A DNA stretch of 64,000 nt from Dactylis glomerata (lineage: Eukaryota; Streptophyta; Magnoliopsida; Poales; Poaceae): NCBI GenBank assembly GCA_007115705.1, contig QXEO01001032.1, positions 310,001 to 374,000 on the forward strand, written 5' to 3'. Positions 11,257 through 24,485 of this stretch are shown here, in pieces. Within the stretch, counting starts at the first letter, position 1. Every line of letters begins with the position of its first letter. The position numbers and the translations under genes are program-made. The notes under the pieces were generated by a model. That model made no database searches. It was not told the DNA's origin and saw only the letters and a list, made by a program, of their open reading frames with translations.

Positions 11257-13342
11257 TTAGCTATTTGCTTGTCCTCAAGCAATTCAGTTAACAACTGAGA
11301 GCGATAAAAGAAACTTTCACGAACACATTTGCTCATATGATGTATATATACTAACTATGTGATCAAGTACTCAGGCAATTCATAATAAGAGATATGCAAC
11401 TAATGTCACCTCATAGTCAAGCAAGCTATGAAAGAGTGCCAATGCACTAATAACAAGTAACATGTACATAAGAAGCTAACAAGATTGTAATATGCATAAA
11501 TGATATGAAAGAGTGGTATCCAACTTGCCTTTATTTGTGGAGCAAAACATAAATGCTGAGGCACCTCTGAAGTTCAAGAGAAGACTAGAAGTAGAAATAT
11601 CAAAGATACAAACATCAAAGTTATACCACAATTAACCGTGTTCTGGGACAAGCACATTACACTAAGAATAACAGCTATGCTCTCAAGAAGTGCTTAAAGT
11701 TAGAAGATGGTGACTCAACATAAAAGTAAACGAATGGCCCTTCGCAGAGGGAAGCAGTGATTTAACATGTGCTAGAGCTTTTCATTTGTAAAACAGAGAT
11801 AAAAATTTATTTTGAGAGGTGGTTGTTTCATGTCAACGGCTAGCAATGGGGACTTGCTATCTTCCATAATAAACAAGTGAGAGCGGTTCCGAGTTCTTTG
11901 AAATTTTGGCACATTGGTGCTCTTTTATAAAGCTTTGGCACTCCTCCCCACCTTTTTCCTTTCTCAAACCATGGCTAAACGATTCCATCGGGTGCCCACC
12001 AACTTTCACATTCCTTGGAGGAGTGCCTTTTTTTCTTTCTTTTAGAATTAAGGTTATAATGGTCTGACCGGCTCCCTTGCAAAATTAATGACGAGCAGAT
12101 GAAGCTGCCTAGTCGAGGGGTACTTAATTTAATATGGAAGATAGCAATTCCGACCACTACGTCCCCATGAGCTAAAAACAGTGGCACAAAATGAGAAGTA
12201 GTTGAAAGTTTTGAAAGGTAGCACATGAAAATTTACTTGGAATGGCTTACAAATACCATGCATAGGAATTTATAGTGGACTCTTTGGAAGACTTGGAATT
12301 GGTAATTGGATGCACGAGTAGAGCTCATACTCAGTACAAGTGAAGGCTAGCAAAAGACTGGGAAGCGACAATCGAGAGAGCAAAAAACTGTCATAATCAT
12401 GCTTGCGACAAAACAAAATTAATATAGGCATAAAAATGATACAAGAACTCTGAGGCAAAGTAAATCATCGAGGCTTAATTGACTTTTTATTTAGTCATAT
12501 GCATGCTTGAGCATGTGCCAAGTCGATTCAAATGAAGCTTTCAGAGGTGGATACCACAATAACATACCATATTATGAATAAAACAAAGCATGCAAGCATC
12601 TACATAACATGCTACAGGCTAATAGTAAATTGGAACTAATCATATGAAAGCAAGAACTACAAAGCATCCATTAGATAACATATACCTTACATGAACCGAC
12701 TAAGGATGTCCACATGAGTGAGTATATGTACAAAAATGAAAACAAATAGAGTTCATACCAGCCTCTTACCACATCTTGGATTGTCATATGTCATCATTAT
12801 TGCTCTTCACTTGTGTGGCTTGAATAATATAAAGTGAATACCAAGCTCCAATGGAGTAACGGGGGACTAAACTCTGCAACAAACTTTACAAAACTGAAGA
12901 AGAACAACAAATATTTTTTTGCGTTTTTGATTTTTGAAACAAGAGCGGAAGGGAATAGCAAACAAAGCAAAATATTTTTGGGTTTTTCAAGTAGCAAACC
13001 AAAGGTAGAAAACCAAAGAACCAAATAAAGAGAAACAACGGAAATATTTTTGGTCTTTTCGTATTTTGGAAAGCAGAAGTAAGAACTAGAACAATAAAGA
13101 AGGTGAAACATGGATATACAAGGGTCCGACAAAATATAATGTGTAGATGAGTGCATCGTCGGCATACCTCCCCCCCAAGCTTAGGCTTTTGGCCTAAGTG
13201 GAGATCAATCCCAACTCGGCCAACTTGGCCATGAGGTGGCGCCTCCGTAGTGTGACGAAGAAGCACCATCGTCCTGATATGAGCTCGAGGACGCCCCGGA
13301 GTGGTACGTGGTGAAGTGATAGGCCGGCTCCTCCTCTTCCTC
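11257..13342 (-). other. Non-coding 3' internal region of the element (unit 1)
   Basis: About 2.1 kb between the last ORF and the polypurine tract is AT-rich with no coding signal. It holds a second purine tract (AAGCTTGGGGGGGAGG on the minus strand, about 13168-13182). A sub-region at about 11940-12330 is similar to 45550-45900 in element A and 59940-60260 in element C, showing a 3' untranslated module shared by these families. Confidence 0.7.
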
Positions 13343-14338
13343 CTAGACCACCGCGCCGTGTTGGATATTGAAACCAAGCAGCCTAAGCTGATCATCCAAC
13401 TCCTCCTTCGTGCGCGACCATGGCCTCACGTGAATGCTGAACAAGTTAGGCTGAGGCAAGGGAACTTCCCTTTCCTCTCCATCAATAAATAACATCCTGT
13501 AAACTAATTTCCCTGCACATGAGTTAGCAGTAACAAAATGATGGAGTTTCATGGCAGCAAGATCAAGCCTCTGTGGAGCCAACAATACATCATTAGGAGC
13601 AATAGAAAGTCCTAGCTCAGCAACAATGCACGCGGCAATAATACCTCCATAAATAGGTCCCCTAGCGGCTAGGCGACGAGCAATAACAGCACCAAGGTTA
13701 TACTTCCTTCCAACATCAAGAGCGGTAGCTAGAAAAGCTAAATGATAGTTGGAGATATTGCTAGTATTTTCTCTACCAAGTACACTAGTTGCAAGATAGT
13801 AAGTAAAATATCTAATAGCTGGGAGCTGAATGTTTCTTATTTTGCCACGCTGTGTGGTGCGGTCATCATCATTGGTCACCCCTCGGTAAAGCTCCAACAA
13901 ATCAGCGGGGTGATTTTGTATCCTCTTGGCCGTTCCAAACATGGGAATACCTAAAATAGAACAAAACCTCCCCAAAGGCATGGTGATAGACTTATCATAA
14001 ATCTTAAATGCAATGGAAGGATTGAAATGAGCGTTAGTAAATTTAAAACTTTCAACGAAAATCTTTGTAAGCATAGCATATTGGTCACTTTCATCTGTCA
14101 TGTAAGCAGTCAACCCAACCCTGTTAATAAGGAGCAAGAAATCATCAAGAATCCCTGCATCACTCAAAAAGTTAATACAAGGGAAGGTGGATGGATGTGC
14201 ATCTCCATCGTCCCCTTCAAGGTTTGGTGACATGAGATCCTCATTATAAGACATCCTATATTGAGCGGTGGATCTTGAAGGCCTTGATGACCTTGGTGCA
14301 TCACTTTCAAACACTTCTCCATATGTGAAGTTGTCCAT
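13343..14338 (-). CDS. Athila ORF-1-like protein (unit 1 copy)
   Basis: A full-length 331-codon frame identical in translation to the unit 2 copy at 30646-31641; see that entry for domains. The ATG at 14338 follows a splice-acceptor-like TTCAG on the minus strand. The element around it lacks its 5' LTR, because the repeat boundary cuts gag at 17411, so the frame is intact but has no LTR promoter of its own. Confidence 0.75.
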   Translation of the reverse strand: MDNFTYGEVFESDAPRSSRPSRSTAQYRMSYNEDLMSPNLEGDDGDAHPSTFPCINFLSDAGILDDFLLLINRVGLTAYMTDESDQYAMLTKIFVESFKFTNAHFNPSIAFKIYDKSITMPLGRFCSILGIPMFGTAKRIQNHPADLLELYRGVTNDDDRTTQRGKIRNIQLPAIRYFTYYLATSVLGRENTSNISNYHLAFLATALDVGRKYNLGAVIARRLAARGPIYGGIIAACIVAELGLSIAPNDVLLAPQRLDLAAMKLHHFVTANSCAGKLVYRMLFIDGEEREVPLPQPNLFSIHVRPWSRTKEELDDQLRLLGFNIQHGAVV

Positions 14339-15313
14339 CTCCCTTCTCTGAATTTTTTTAACAAACTCATAAAAAGCGATTTTACGACAAGCAAGTGGAG
14401 GAAACTACTATGGTGAGTTACTAGAGAGCTATCATGCATCAAAATAACCTTTCTAAGCAATAGAACAAGCATGCATACTCATTTATACTGCCAGCTACAA
14501 AGCTAAATACTCAAGAAATACTTTACCAAAAGAAATTCTACTTGGACAAGTGGAGGAGTCACATACCGGAGAACAAATGATCCAAATTTCAGCAGAAATG
14601 TTGGGACTGAGCACGGAGATCGAAAATCGAGGTGAAGAATAGCAAGAACTCGAGTTTGAGCTGAGTGTGTCATTGTTTTCGGGAGAAAGAAAGAGCTGGG
14701 GAGAACAGATGAGTGAGGGGCCAGGTGGGGCCCTCTCACACCTAGGTGGCGCGGCCAGGGCTGGGCCGCGCCACCTATGTGTGAGGTGGCGTGGCAGCCC
14801 CACCTGGTGCCTCCCAGGTGTCTCTTTGCCCCATTTTTGACATAAAAATTTATAAAGAATTTTCTAGAATTTTTTCGAGAAACTTTATTTTCGAGGATTT
14901 TTCAGAAATTGGCATATCCAAATTTTTTTTTCAGAAAAACGACGATAAAATGATTTTCAAGCAAAACAAAACCAAGCGTGCAGCAGCTCTGAGATACTCT
15001 TAATCATGCAACTAAACTGAAGGGATAGAATTGATGAAAGTAAATACAAGTGAGGTGGAGTGGATGCGGTGAAAACGAGTTTCGTTCATATAAAATCACT
15101 TTGTTAACAAGGTTGATCAAGTCTTGTTACCAAACTAACTTTGTATGAGGCAAAACTTGCACTTCACTAAATGCTTATGTTACCTCAACTTTGATAGGTA
15201 TAGTCCCAACCATAACAATTTGATATTCTTCCTTGGGCTTTTGCTCTTAACAAATAATTTGACCAACTTTGATGGTCTCAACATGCTTAATTGAATTTAG
15301 AGCATTCTTCCTA
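14339..15313 (-). other. Spacer between protease and ORF-1-like frame (unit 1)
   Basis: Non-coding. A long GC-rich hairpin at 14735-14785 has 22-nt arms with one mismatch and a 7-nt loop. A putative 5' UTR intron upstream of the ORF-1-like ATG is described for the unit 2 copy. Several 1-bp indels separate this stretch from 31642-32481. Confidence 0.65.
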
Positions 15314-15943
15314 TCAATCTCTTGGGAAAATAGACCGTATACTCCTTGTCATTGACATTGAAAGTGACTTTTCCTTGATTGCAATTAATAACAGCACTGC
15401 GGTATTTAGAAAAGGTCTCCCAAGAATAATAGACATATTATCATCTTCAGGCATTTCCAACACAATAAAATCAGTTAATATTAAACGACTGTTAGCAACT
15501 TGAACCAGAACATTTTCACATATACCAATAGGAATAGTAGTAGACTTATCAGCCATCTGCAAAGATATATCAGTTGATACTAATTTTTCTAAATCAAGTC
15601 TCTTATAAAGAGAAAAAGGCATGACACTAACTCCAGCTCCCAAATCACATAAAGCAGTTCTAACATAGTTATTTTTAATGGAGCAAGGAATAGTTGGTAT
15701 ACCTGGATCTCCAAGCTTCTCTGGAACTTTACCATCAAAAGAATAATTAGCAAGTAAAGTGGAAATTTCCTCACTAGGAATTTTCCTTTTGTTAGTGACA
15801 ATTTCTTTCATATACTTTGCATAAGGAGGCATTCTAATAGCATCAGTCAAAGGAATTTGCAAAAATAAAGGTCTCATCCATTCACAAAACCTGTTGTAGT
15901 GTTCTTCCTCCTTGGACTTGTGTTTCTTACTAGGAAAAGGCAT
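15314..15943 (-). pseudogene. Retropepsin-like protease, frameshifted copy (unit 1)
   Basis: The first ~180 codons match the unit 2 protease ORF, including the catalytic-loop residues DLGAGVS. A missing C shortly after RPFLNTA, where unit 2 has one more base near 32704, shifts the frame, and further single-base differences follow. The C-terminal part is therefore lost relative to unit 2. The defect is either real decay or uncorrected sequencing error. Confidence 0.8.
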
Positions 15944-16043
15944 TGGTTTCTATACCCAAGGTTCTCTCTCTTTACCATGCTTGTTGGCAATGAAGTCTTC
16001 TTTGGTGTACTTTGCATTTTTATCAATCTTCTCTGGTTCTTCT

Positions 16044-17411
16044 TCAACTTCTTCTTATCGGAAGCATCTCCTGGTTCAGTTTCAGCATCAGAAATAGAAA
16101 CACTATTAGGATCTTTACCTGCATCAGAGGATTCTGCAGTTGTTTTATGCTTCTTCTTCTTCTTAGAAGGGATATCATCATATGAAGTGTGTTGAGAATC
16201 TTGCTCACCCTCTTAGGATGTCCTTCAGGATATAATGGATCTTGAGTAGCAGCGCCACTTCTCGTGCGTATTTCACATGCTTGCTTCTCTCTTGCAGCAT
16301 TAACTAGCAAGTCTTTTTGCACCTTGGTAAGCTGATCAATTTGTGTTTGAACCATTTGAAAATGTTTAACAAGTATCTTCACATCATTGGTGGTTCTCTC
16401 CACAATATCCTGCAACTTGTTAATAGCTCTAGAATTTTCCAACAAATGATTATGCACCATTCTATTAAAATTTTCTTGCTTAACAATAAAATTATCAAAC
16501 TCATCTAAGCATTGATCAGGAGGTTTAGTATAAGGAATATCTCTTTCATCAAAGCGTTGGAGAGAGTGTACCTCAATAGTAGATGAGTGAGGGATTGGCT
16601 TACATAATTCTTCTATAGGAGGTAAATTTTTAACATCTTTGGCTTTAATACCTTTCTCCTTAAGAGATTTCTTAGCTTCCTTCATAACTTCATTATTTAA
16701 TTCAATCATCCCTCTCTTCTTCGGCGTAGGCTCTGTAGATGGCGCAGGGGTGGGTGCTGGTGTTGGCTCAACTAAAGTCCAATCATCATGATTCCGGCTT
16801 ATTTTAGCCATTAATTCTTCAGCTTCAGCCGGAGTTCTTTCCCTGAAAACACAACCAGCACAACTATCCAAATATGACTTAGATTCATCCGTTAGTCCAT
16901 TATAAAATATATCAAGGAGTTCATTTTTAGGCAATGGTTCTTTAGGCAGAGCTCTAATTAAAGAACAAAACCTTGTCCAAGATTCAGGCAATATCTCTCC
17001 TTTCCATGTTCAAATCAAAGATTTTTTGCATAGCAGCATATTGAGCACTAGCGGGAAAATATTTCTGAAAGAAAGCATTAACCAAAGCAATAGGACTAGT
17101 AAGAGAACCAGGAGACAAGCTATTAAACCAAGTTTTAGAAGCATCTTTCAACGAAAAAGGAAAAATCTTAGCAACAAAGTAAGTGCGGAGCTTAATATCA
17201 TCAGAAAACAAATTACTCAAAGTAGAAAGCTCATTCATGTGCTCCATAGCACTCTCATCTTTAGTACCACAAAAAGGAGTTTTCTCAACAATAGATATGT
17301 AAGATAAATCCAAAGAGAAATCATAATCCTTGTCTCTAATATTTATGGGAGAAGCAGCAAACTTAGGATCAGGAGACAAATTATATCTGACAGAACGTCT
17401 TGCAAGAAGTT
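16044..17411 (-). pseudogene. gag, truncated and frameshifted copy (unit 1)
   Basis: Two overlapping pieces, 17379-16984 and 16991-16044, cover the gag of the minus-strand element. Relative to unit 2 there are at least three further 1-bp deletions (near 16058, 16206 and 16995). The 5' end is cut by the repeat junction at 17411, so the gag start codon and N-terminal ~135 residues are absent. It cannot make a normal Gag. Confidence 0.85.
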
Positions 17412-18491
17412 GTAGATTCGTAAAAGGAAAAGTTGCTATAATCGAGTTGTATCAACACATCCAAACTACGATCCAGGAAAAGATTTTAACTACTGATCCT
17501 ACTCATGAAACTTGAACGACCACCTTCGCGTGCAAAAGGACGGCACAACAGATATCTTGGGGCAGCACAACTCTCCATCGAAGGCTGCCATTGGTATGCA
17601 TTTGCTCAGAAAGCAGCACGGGAAACATAGCGAGGTGCACCCGCCAGACGAACGACGGGAGAACTTAGGTTAATGATTAATTTTTCTTAGTTGGTATGGG
17701 AGAGATAAGAAAAAGAAAGCTTTAAAATAGTACATAACTAACATGGAAGCAGACTGAGACTTAGCCGCTGATATTCTCCAAGCAAAACAGATCTAAAAAT
17801 TGCTTTCCTAGGACGGCACAGGCGTGCCCAACGTAAACTCAGGATTGCATGTGAGTCAAGTTCAAAACGTATGGCTTTAAAATTTCTTTCTTACGTGCTA
17901 ATCGGATACGGTTTTATTTTTTTTAGGAAAGTCTAGCTACCTGACCAAATTTAATCACAAAGTTATGTGTCAGGTACCCTATATGTACACATTTATTGTT
18001 ATACGTAACATCTTATTTTGTTTTAATCTCAGCCATAAAAATTAAAATCAACAAAGCACATAATTTAGAACTATGTGGATTAACGTGGTGTCTCTATTTT
18101 AGCATTCTGTATTGTGCTTTTAGTATATAGTAGATAGATAGATAGATAGATAGATAGATTTGTATAGTAAGGGGAGCCTTAGGAGAGGGAGCTCGAGTGA
18201 GCAACCAGATCAGAAGGAGGACTGAACATTACACATGTGCTAATTAGGATTATATGTTAGCAGCAGCCAAGTAGATTAGGAGTGTGCATTGAGGTAATGA
18301 TTTTCACCAATTTATTAGTCTCCTTTCAATTTTGGTATCTTTATTCTCTGCTCATTCTGCTTTGATTCTTTTAGATTGGGGAAGTGCAAGGAGTCAAGTT
18401 TCTTTCACTTGAAGGTTTCCGAAAATAGTTATTCATCAGGTTGAATCCCTACTCAAGTCCAGCGTGTTTATATGCTGTAATGCTGGGGGCA

Positions 18492-19684
18492 CACTATAGC
18501 ACGCAGTCAAGGTGCCCTAAACCCTAAACCCTACTAAGCACGCAGTCAAGGTGTCGACGGCCGGCGGCCATCGGCACAGCCAAAAAAGCCGTCGGCATAG
18601 GCTATGCCGACGGTGGCCGTCGGCACAAGGCCGTCGGGCTAGACAGGCGTCGGCATAGCCAAAAAGACCGTCGGTATAGACATGCCGTCGGCACAGAAGG
18701 CTAGGCCGACGGCTAGGCCGTCGCCATAGGTAATTATATTTTTCATTTATTTTTTCATTTTTTCAAAAAATTTAAAATATTTGAATTGTTTGATCAACGA
18801 ATAACACTAGGATATCTTTATCTCTAAGCACAGTTAATTTTAGCTCAAATCTCTTACTCCTAATCAGACTTCCCGGTCGGTCTCCCATCCTTAGACTACT
18901 CTAGCTCTAGCACGCTTAACTTCTTTGTTCCTTCCTATTGAGCTTCCGAGAAAGATGTTATACCTTATTGATAATAGTATTATATCAATCCTATTAACCC
19001 TTAGGCATGATGTCACACGCCTTTATGTTTTGAATTCCAAAAAATTATTTAATTAAAGAAAACGAATAAATAATAATAGTGAATTCAAATAACATTAAAA
19101 AAATTAATTTATTTTCTTTTTTCCATTTAATATTGGATAATCCATATTTACAAATCCATAAATCGTATTTCGATAAATAATATATCTAAATTGATCAGAA
19201 AAATGAGAGGAATCTAAATATGACATCCAACTACTTTCTTCTTCAAAAACGCAAGGAACAAAAACGCTATGTATCAGCCTAGTATGAAATTAGGACCATG
19301 TTTTAGGAGCAAATAAATCTAGCAGCTTTCTTCTTAAAAAACGCAAGGAATATTAGTCCGATGTCACATAATTTATATAATTCTGATCTGAAACTTTTAA
19401 TTGTAATTCGCAAAAAAAAATCTGGACTGTGCCGACGGCGGCCGTAGGCACAGCTCTGCCATGATTACAAATGAGTATTTTTTAAAAATCTGTGCCGACG
19501 GCCTAGCCGTCGGCATAGGTTGTGCCGACGGCGGCCGTCGGCACAACTCTGCCTATGCCGACGACAATCATGTGCCGACGGTGATCTAGCTTGCCTGCCT
19601 CATCCTCGTGTTGTGCCGACGGCCCCGACAAATTGCCGTCGGCACAGTTGCTGGCCGCCGGCCCCTTGTTTCTTTCCCGTAGTG
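18492..19684. mobile_element. Small non-autonomous CACTA transposon (unit 2)
   Basis: Second copy of the element at 1187-2380, one base shorter in an A-run. The flanking GCA duplicates are at 18489-18491 and 19685-19687. It arose by duplication of the whole unit rather than by a separate insertion, since all flanking DNA matches. Confidence 0.72.
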
Positions 19685-20151
19685 GCATGATATTGCGAAT
19701 TTTGTCACTGCAGGGTGCAAGGATAATATGTGCAGTGAAAAAAGTTTCGTCGAAATTTTGGACGAAATTATTGAAATAAATGGTTTTTGGTCAGAGGCGA
19801 GAAAATATCATTTTGTGCGAATATTTTCGTTCAAATTCAAATAAATCCGGAATACTCCACGTTAAAAGCAGTCAAGCAGAAAGAGCATTATCATTGCAAG
19901 AACGTACTAGTACTGTGGTTGTAGAAGGCCTGTGTTGTTGGCTGGTTGGTGCGGGAGTTCAATTCCTGGTCATCTGGATTTGTTTTTAGAATTTTTTTAA
20001 ACTCTGGACTAGAAATTTGGTCAAAACTTTTGCAAAATTTCTACGAAATTTCGTTGTTTTCTCAAAATTCGTGAATCTCTCTAAGGAGCGATTTTTTTTT
20101 TTGGAAAACGAAATACTAAACCCTGAATATGTGTATGTGAAGGATCCATGA

Positions 20152-20415
20152 TGTGGAGTTTGTATTGAGAGAATACCGAGGCAAGCTAAATTGGTTCCTC
20201 ATGGAGGCATCAACACACCAAGCATGCCACCCAACTAATATTGAAGAATAAATTGTGCTTTGGCTTCACAATCAGTTCCTTTTCTTGATAGAATTTCTGA
20301 TTCTATTGAATTGATGGTAACTCTGGAACAGAGGTATGATGAAGACTGGGAGGCTGGTAGCTTGAACGTGGCTGGGCTTGGTGGCGCAGAGTACTTTGCC
20401 GAAAGAAGGATCTGA
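20152..20415 (+). pseudogene. Coding-like remnant of unknown origin (unit 2)
   Basis: Second copy of 2847-3110 with the same two internal stops. The product is unrecognised. Confidence 0.4.
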
Positions 20416-22161
20416 ACTCCTGATAGTATTTATTATATATATTTCCTTATACTTTTGTTCTGTAATATTTCTCTAATCATGATGTTTGCAGATCTTGTAT
20501 CCTAAGAAGTTTTTATTTGGTGTGATGAGTTTGACTAACTGAATGGGTATTATGTGTTTAGCTAAAAAAAAATTATGTATAGGGAAGAGATTGATTATAT
20601 CATCAGGAGGGACGATGGTATTTCTTATTACCAGGTAGGCTGGTCCAAACGACTAAAATATATTGTCCTAGTATCATCAAATAAACATCTTCATTTTTTC
20701 CCTTATAGGAAAATATGTACTTCCAGTTTATATCTATAGTTAAAGAGAACACATGGAAATTTAGTTGTGAGGCAAAAATCTTATCGAGGTTAGTTTCACT
20801 TATGTGAGCTCTTGGAGGTATTAAATCATCATTTTTTATTATGGTTGATGTGTAGGTGGTATCGAATATATATCAATGTGGTACAACATTATGGACTTAC
20901 TAAGACGATACAACCAAACAGTATAATGTGATTGCTGGAGATGAAAAAGGCAAAATTTTGTTCACCGAAGTTTTCTATTTCTTTAAGGATATGTATTTCC
21001 TTTACCATATATGGATTTATAGTTCATGGTTAGTGCATTTCTCCATCATGATAACATTCTTTTTAAATCTCTCTCTGTGTCATATGTAACAATGCTTCTA
21101 GGATTCTCTAATTCTCATATACTGTACCATGATGCTAAAAAGCTCTCCGGAATGCATCAATAGCTAGGATAACAAAATGTATATATGTGTGTTATCCATA
21201 CTGAGTAGGTTAGAGACAAGAATCGATGTGGTTGTGATACACAAAGTAATTAATATGCTAGCGCCATTGAGAGTACATATTACTAAATAATTTTCCCTGT
21301 AGTGTCTGTTCATTGGTTAATGCATTTTTCCCCATCTGCATGAGTAGGGGAAGATGGCAGCAGCTGCTCGCAAGGAAATGGTTCTAGGAGGCCGGGAGCA
21401 GCATTGCCTTTGTATGGTATGGGGATTTAGCTGCAGCGGCCGACGCCACATACTCACCTTGTACTTGCAGCCAGAATACAATTGCTTTGGTGGTCCATCT
21501 CTGTATGTCCACGCTAAGTGATGTTTTTTTTGGGGTAATGCTCCTTCCCCTATATCGCTTTTGTACCAGGATAATGGGAGGAGATAAGATCTCCATCAAT
21601 CTTTGATTGTCATACCTTGCTAGAATAGTTGGATACTTCTTTTCATATGGTGCATCTTATGCATTGACTCAGGAATTAAAAGTTACAAACAATGTGCAGG
21701 GTGTATTAAACTATTAATGGTTTTGGTTTTATCTCTTACTGTACTATATTTTCAGGATCTCTTATCTTGGCTATGCATTTGCTAGAAGTTAACAAATTTG
21801 ATCCTATGAAAGCTATTTTATTGTTAATACAGCACGCTCCTTCGAGCATATGTGAGACTATGAGAGCTAAATATATTGTTTTCTAATCAGATAGATCGAA
21901 GTTATCCTTTGTATTCATGGAACAATATAATTTTGCATGCGTGTTAGGTGGTTTTGGTTTTCATTATCTCTTTGAACATTTTTAGGATCTCTTATCTTGG
22001 TTGTAGTACATTTGCCAAAAATTACGCAATTATGGCACGTGCATTATATAGAAAGATGTTCCTTCAAGCATAAGTGAGCTTAGTGTATTATTTTCTGATT
22101 AGGTACATCGAAGTTATTATTCCCTTCAAGGAATAACATGATTTGCATGTGAGCAGTAGAA

Positions 22162-22431
22162 GACACTCTACAAACTGAAGCTATGGCACTCATCTAGGCG
22201 ACCGTCGGTGCTGCTTTACCGGGCTGTCAAGGAGTGCAGATCGAGACAGACTACCTGGCCCTTAAGCATGCAGTCACCACTGATGCTTACAACATGGGGT
22301 GGCATGGAGTGTTATTCTTAGAACTAAACACCCTGTTGTATTTTTTCCTATAATGCTTGTGTTGTAAAATGGTGCCCCAGGGCTTGTAGTACTGTAGCTC
22401 ATGTTCTTGCTACCCATGAGTCGTGTGTAAG
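22162..22431 (+). pseudogene. RNase H-like pseudogene (unit 2)
   Basis: Second copy of 4858-5127, with the same internal stop and frameshift and the same VQIETDYLALK and VAHVLA matches to plant RNase H-like domains. Confidence 0.65.
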
Positions 22432-23833
22432 TTCATAGATTTAGAGGAGGTGCAATTTGCAAGATGGAGCACAGTGCTTTCGACTATAATTATGTGGTGC
22501 ATTATAAAGATCAAGTTGGGACAATAAATACAACCAGAGAGAGTACATGAGTGAGCAATCTAGAATGTGCAAAATCGCATTGTCATTTATACACATCTCA
22601 TTCTTCTAAACAGGTGATTGACATAGTTTTGCTAATTAGATCCAACGGTCATAACAGAATGCCTTCAAGGTGCCATGATAGCCAGACTAGTGGATCAATT
22701 TGTGAATACGATAGTATTATTCACCGGTTTATTCAGAGATAATTAGTTTGATTTTTGATTAATATTGATATGATGTTAATTATATCTATTATTGAATCAC
22801 AGTTCAACCAAACTAATATTATAATATTTTACAAATTAAATGAATGTTCACTTAAATTGTGTTGATGTGATGAGGATGGTAATTTGTAAAACCATAGCAA
22901 TGCACGGGCATTCAACTAGTTATATTAAGTCACCGACACTTTTTTATCAGAGGGAGTAATATTCCTTCAACTAGCTTGAAGGCCCACGCAATCGCATGAC
23001 TAGGAATGAGACTATTTGAATCACTATATTTACTAGTTGACTACCTGTGAGTTGCCACGGCCCCTATTTTTCTCGCATATATCTATAAAATACGTGCACA
23101 ATTTCACATGCATGAAAAAGACAACCACAAGATACTCTAAAACTCATAATATTCCACCTCATATTAAGTATATATCAATAACCAATATAATTTGACATTG
23201 TTGGAATATAAAATAAGAACTCAACTAATTATTTTTGTTAACTAATATTTGATGCTGTTTAGATATTATCATACAAGTGTTAGGATATTGCCTCGTGCTT
23301 TATTTTCATGGTACTTGAGCAAGTGTATCAAAAAAATCCTCAGCTCGTAACCATCCTGCATAACAACATTTGTCAATAGCATGAATATTTCATGTGGAAA
23401 AAATAAATATGCAACCTATAATACTCAATGTGCCTACTTGAATGAACCAAACGCATAGCTGATGGAACTGGCAGCAAAACAATACTCGCCAAGAAGTTTG
23501 GAAATAGTTTTAATCGGGACCTAGGTTTTATTTAATTTAGCGCCGGTTAACTCAAACTTCTTCTAACATTACATACCATTTTTATCTGCCAAAATTGACA
23601 TTTAAAACTAAATTATTGTCTATCAAAATTGTATAAGTATCTTACATATATACCCCCTCCGTCCAATTTTATAAGGCACGGAAGCAATTTTCCGACAGCA
23701 CCAAAACCAGCGCAAAGTACCAAAATACCCCTGATTGATTCAGTTTCACATTAGAATTACAACAGAGGATCGCAACCGCACCTCCCTCCCGATCGCAACC
23801 TCACCTTCCTCCCTCGCCGGCGGCCTATCGGGG

Positions 23834-24311
23834 ATATGGCACTCGGGGACGACCCATGAAGAAGATATTCCATACATGGAGACTTGCTTGGGGGGCACGG
23901 CGACTGGATGGCCCATTATATGAGGCCTGGCGAGTGGAACACGAATCACAGAAGCGTAGCTAGGCCCAGTCGATTAGGTCAAAGACCGAGTCTCTAACAA
24001 ACTCGGCCTAAATATCTGTAAACCCTAGCCCGACGACTGCTATATAAGCCAGGCTAGAGGGACATAGAGAGGATCCGCTCCATTATACACCCCATAAAAG
24101 CAGTCTTACGCCCAATGCTTGGACTCGCAACCCTTGTAACACCATCAATATCAATCTAGACAAGCAGGACGTAGGTCTTTACCCTACAGGGGCGAACCTG
24201 GGTAAAACCCTGTGTCTTGCAATCTTGATCCGCGGATGGCTACAATCTCCTTGCCCCATCCTTCTCCTTCGCTACCTCCGGTAGCATCTGCCGTGACCAT
24301 TCCCATGATAG
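23834..24311 (+). repeat. Right part of a gypsy-type 5' LTR (unit 2)
   Basis: Second copy of 6530-7007. TATATAAG is at 24041-24048 and the primer-like TGGCACCCACCGTGGGG follows at 24312-24328. Confidence 0.6.
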
Positions 24312-24485
24312 TGGCACCCACCGTGGGGCACGGTTTGTATGGCCATAGATCCGCGGCGGGACCCATCATGTCGACTGACCGGCAATTCGCCACTGGCACG
24401 CTAGTCGCTCACGACTCCTGCTTCTACATCAAGCCGGCCAGCCTCCGCGCATGTCACATGTGCCTACATATTGCCAGTGGGTAGC

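Larger units (their letters stand above)
106..17411. repeat. Direct tandem repeat, unit 1 (17.3 kb)
   Basis: The whole segment recurs head-to-tail at 17412-34723. By eye about two dozen single-base differences separate the two, most of them 1-bp indels in short homopolymers, and the (TAGA)n microsatellite has the same length in both. Both ends of the unit are fixed by the join to gag at 105/106 and 17411/17412. The unit contains a CACTA element, two pseudogene remnants, a gypsy LTR plus gag, and the 3' three quarters of a minus-strand Athila-type element. It is either a very young segmental tandem duplication or an assembly duplication. Confidence 0.95.

Noticed and set aside
12797..13395. 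Minus-strand frames of 122 and 169 codons upstream of the purine tract
   Set aside because: Hydrophobic, composition-driven frames in the AT-rich 3' region, with no domain and overlapping the end of the ORF-1-like gene.
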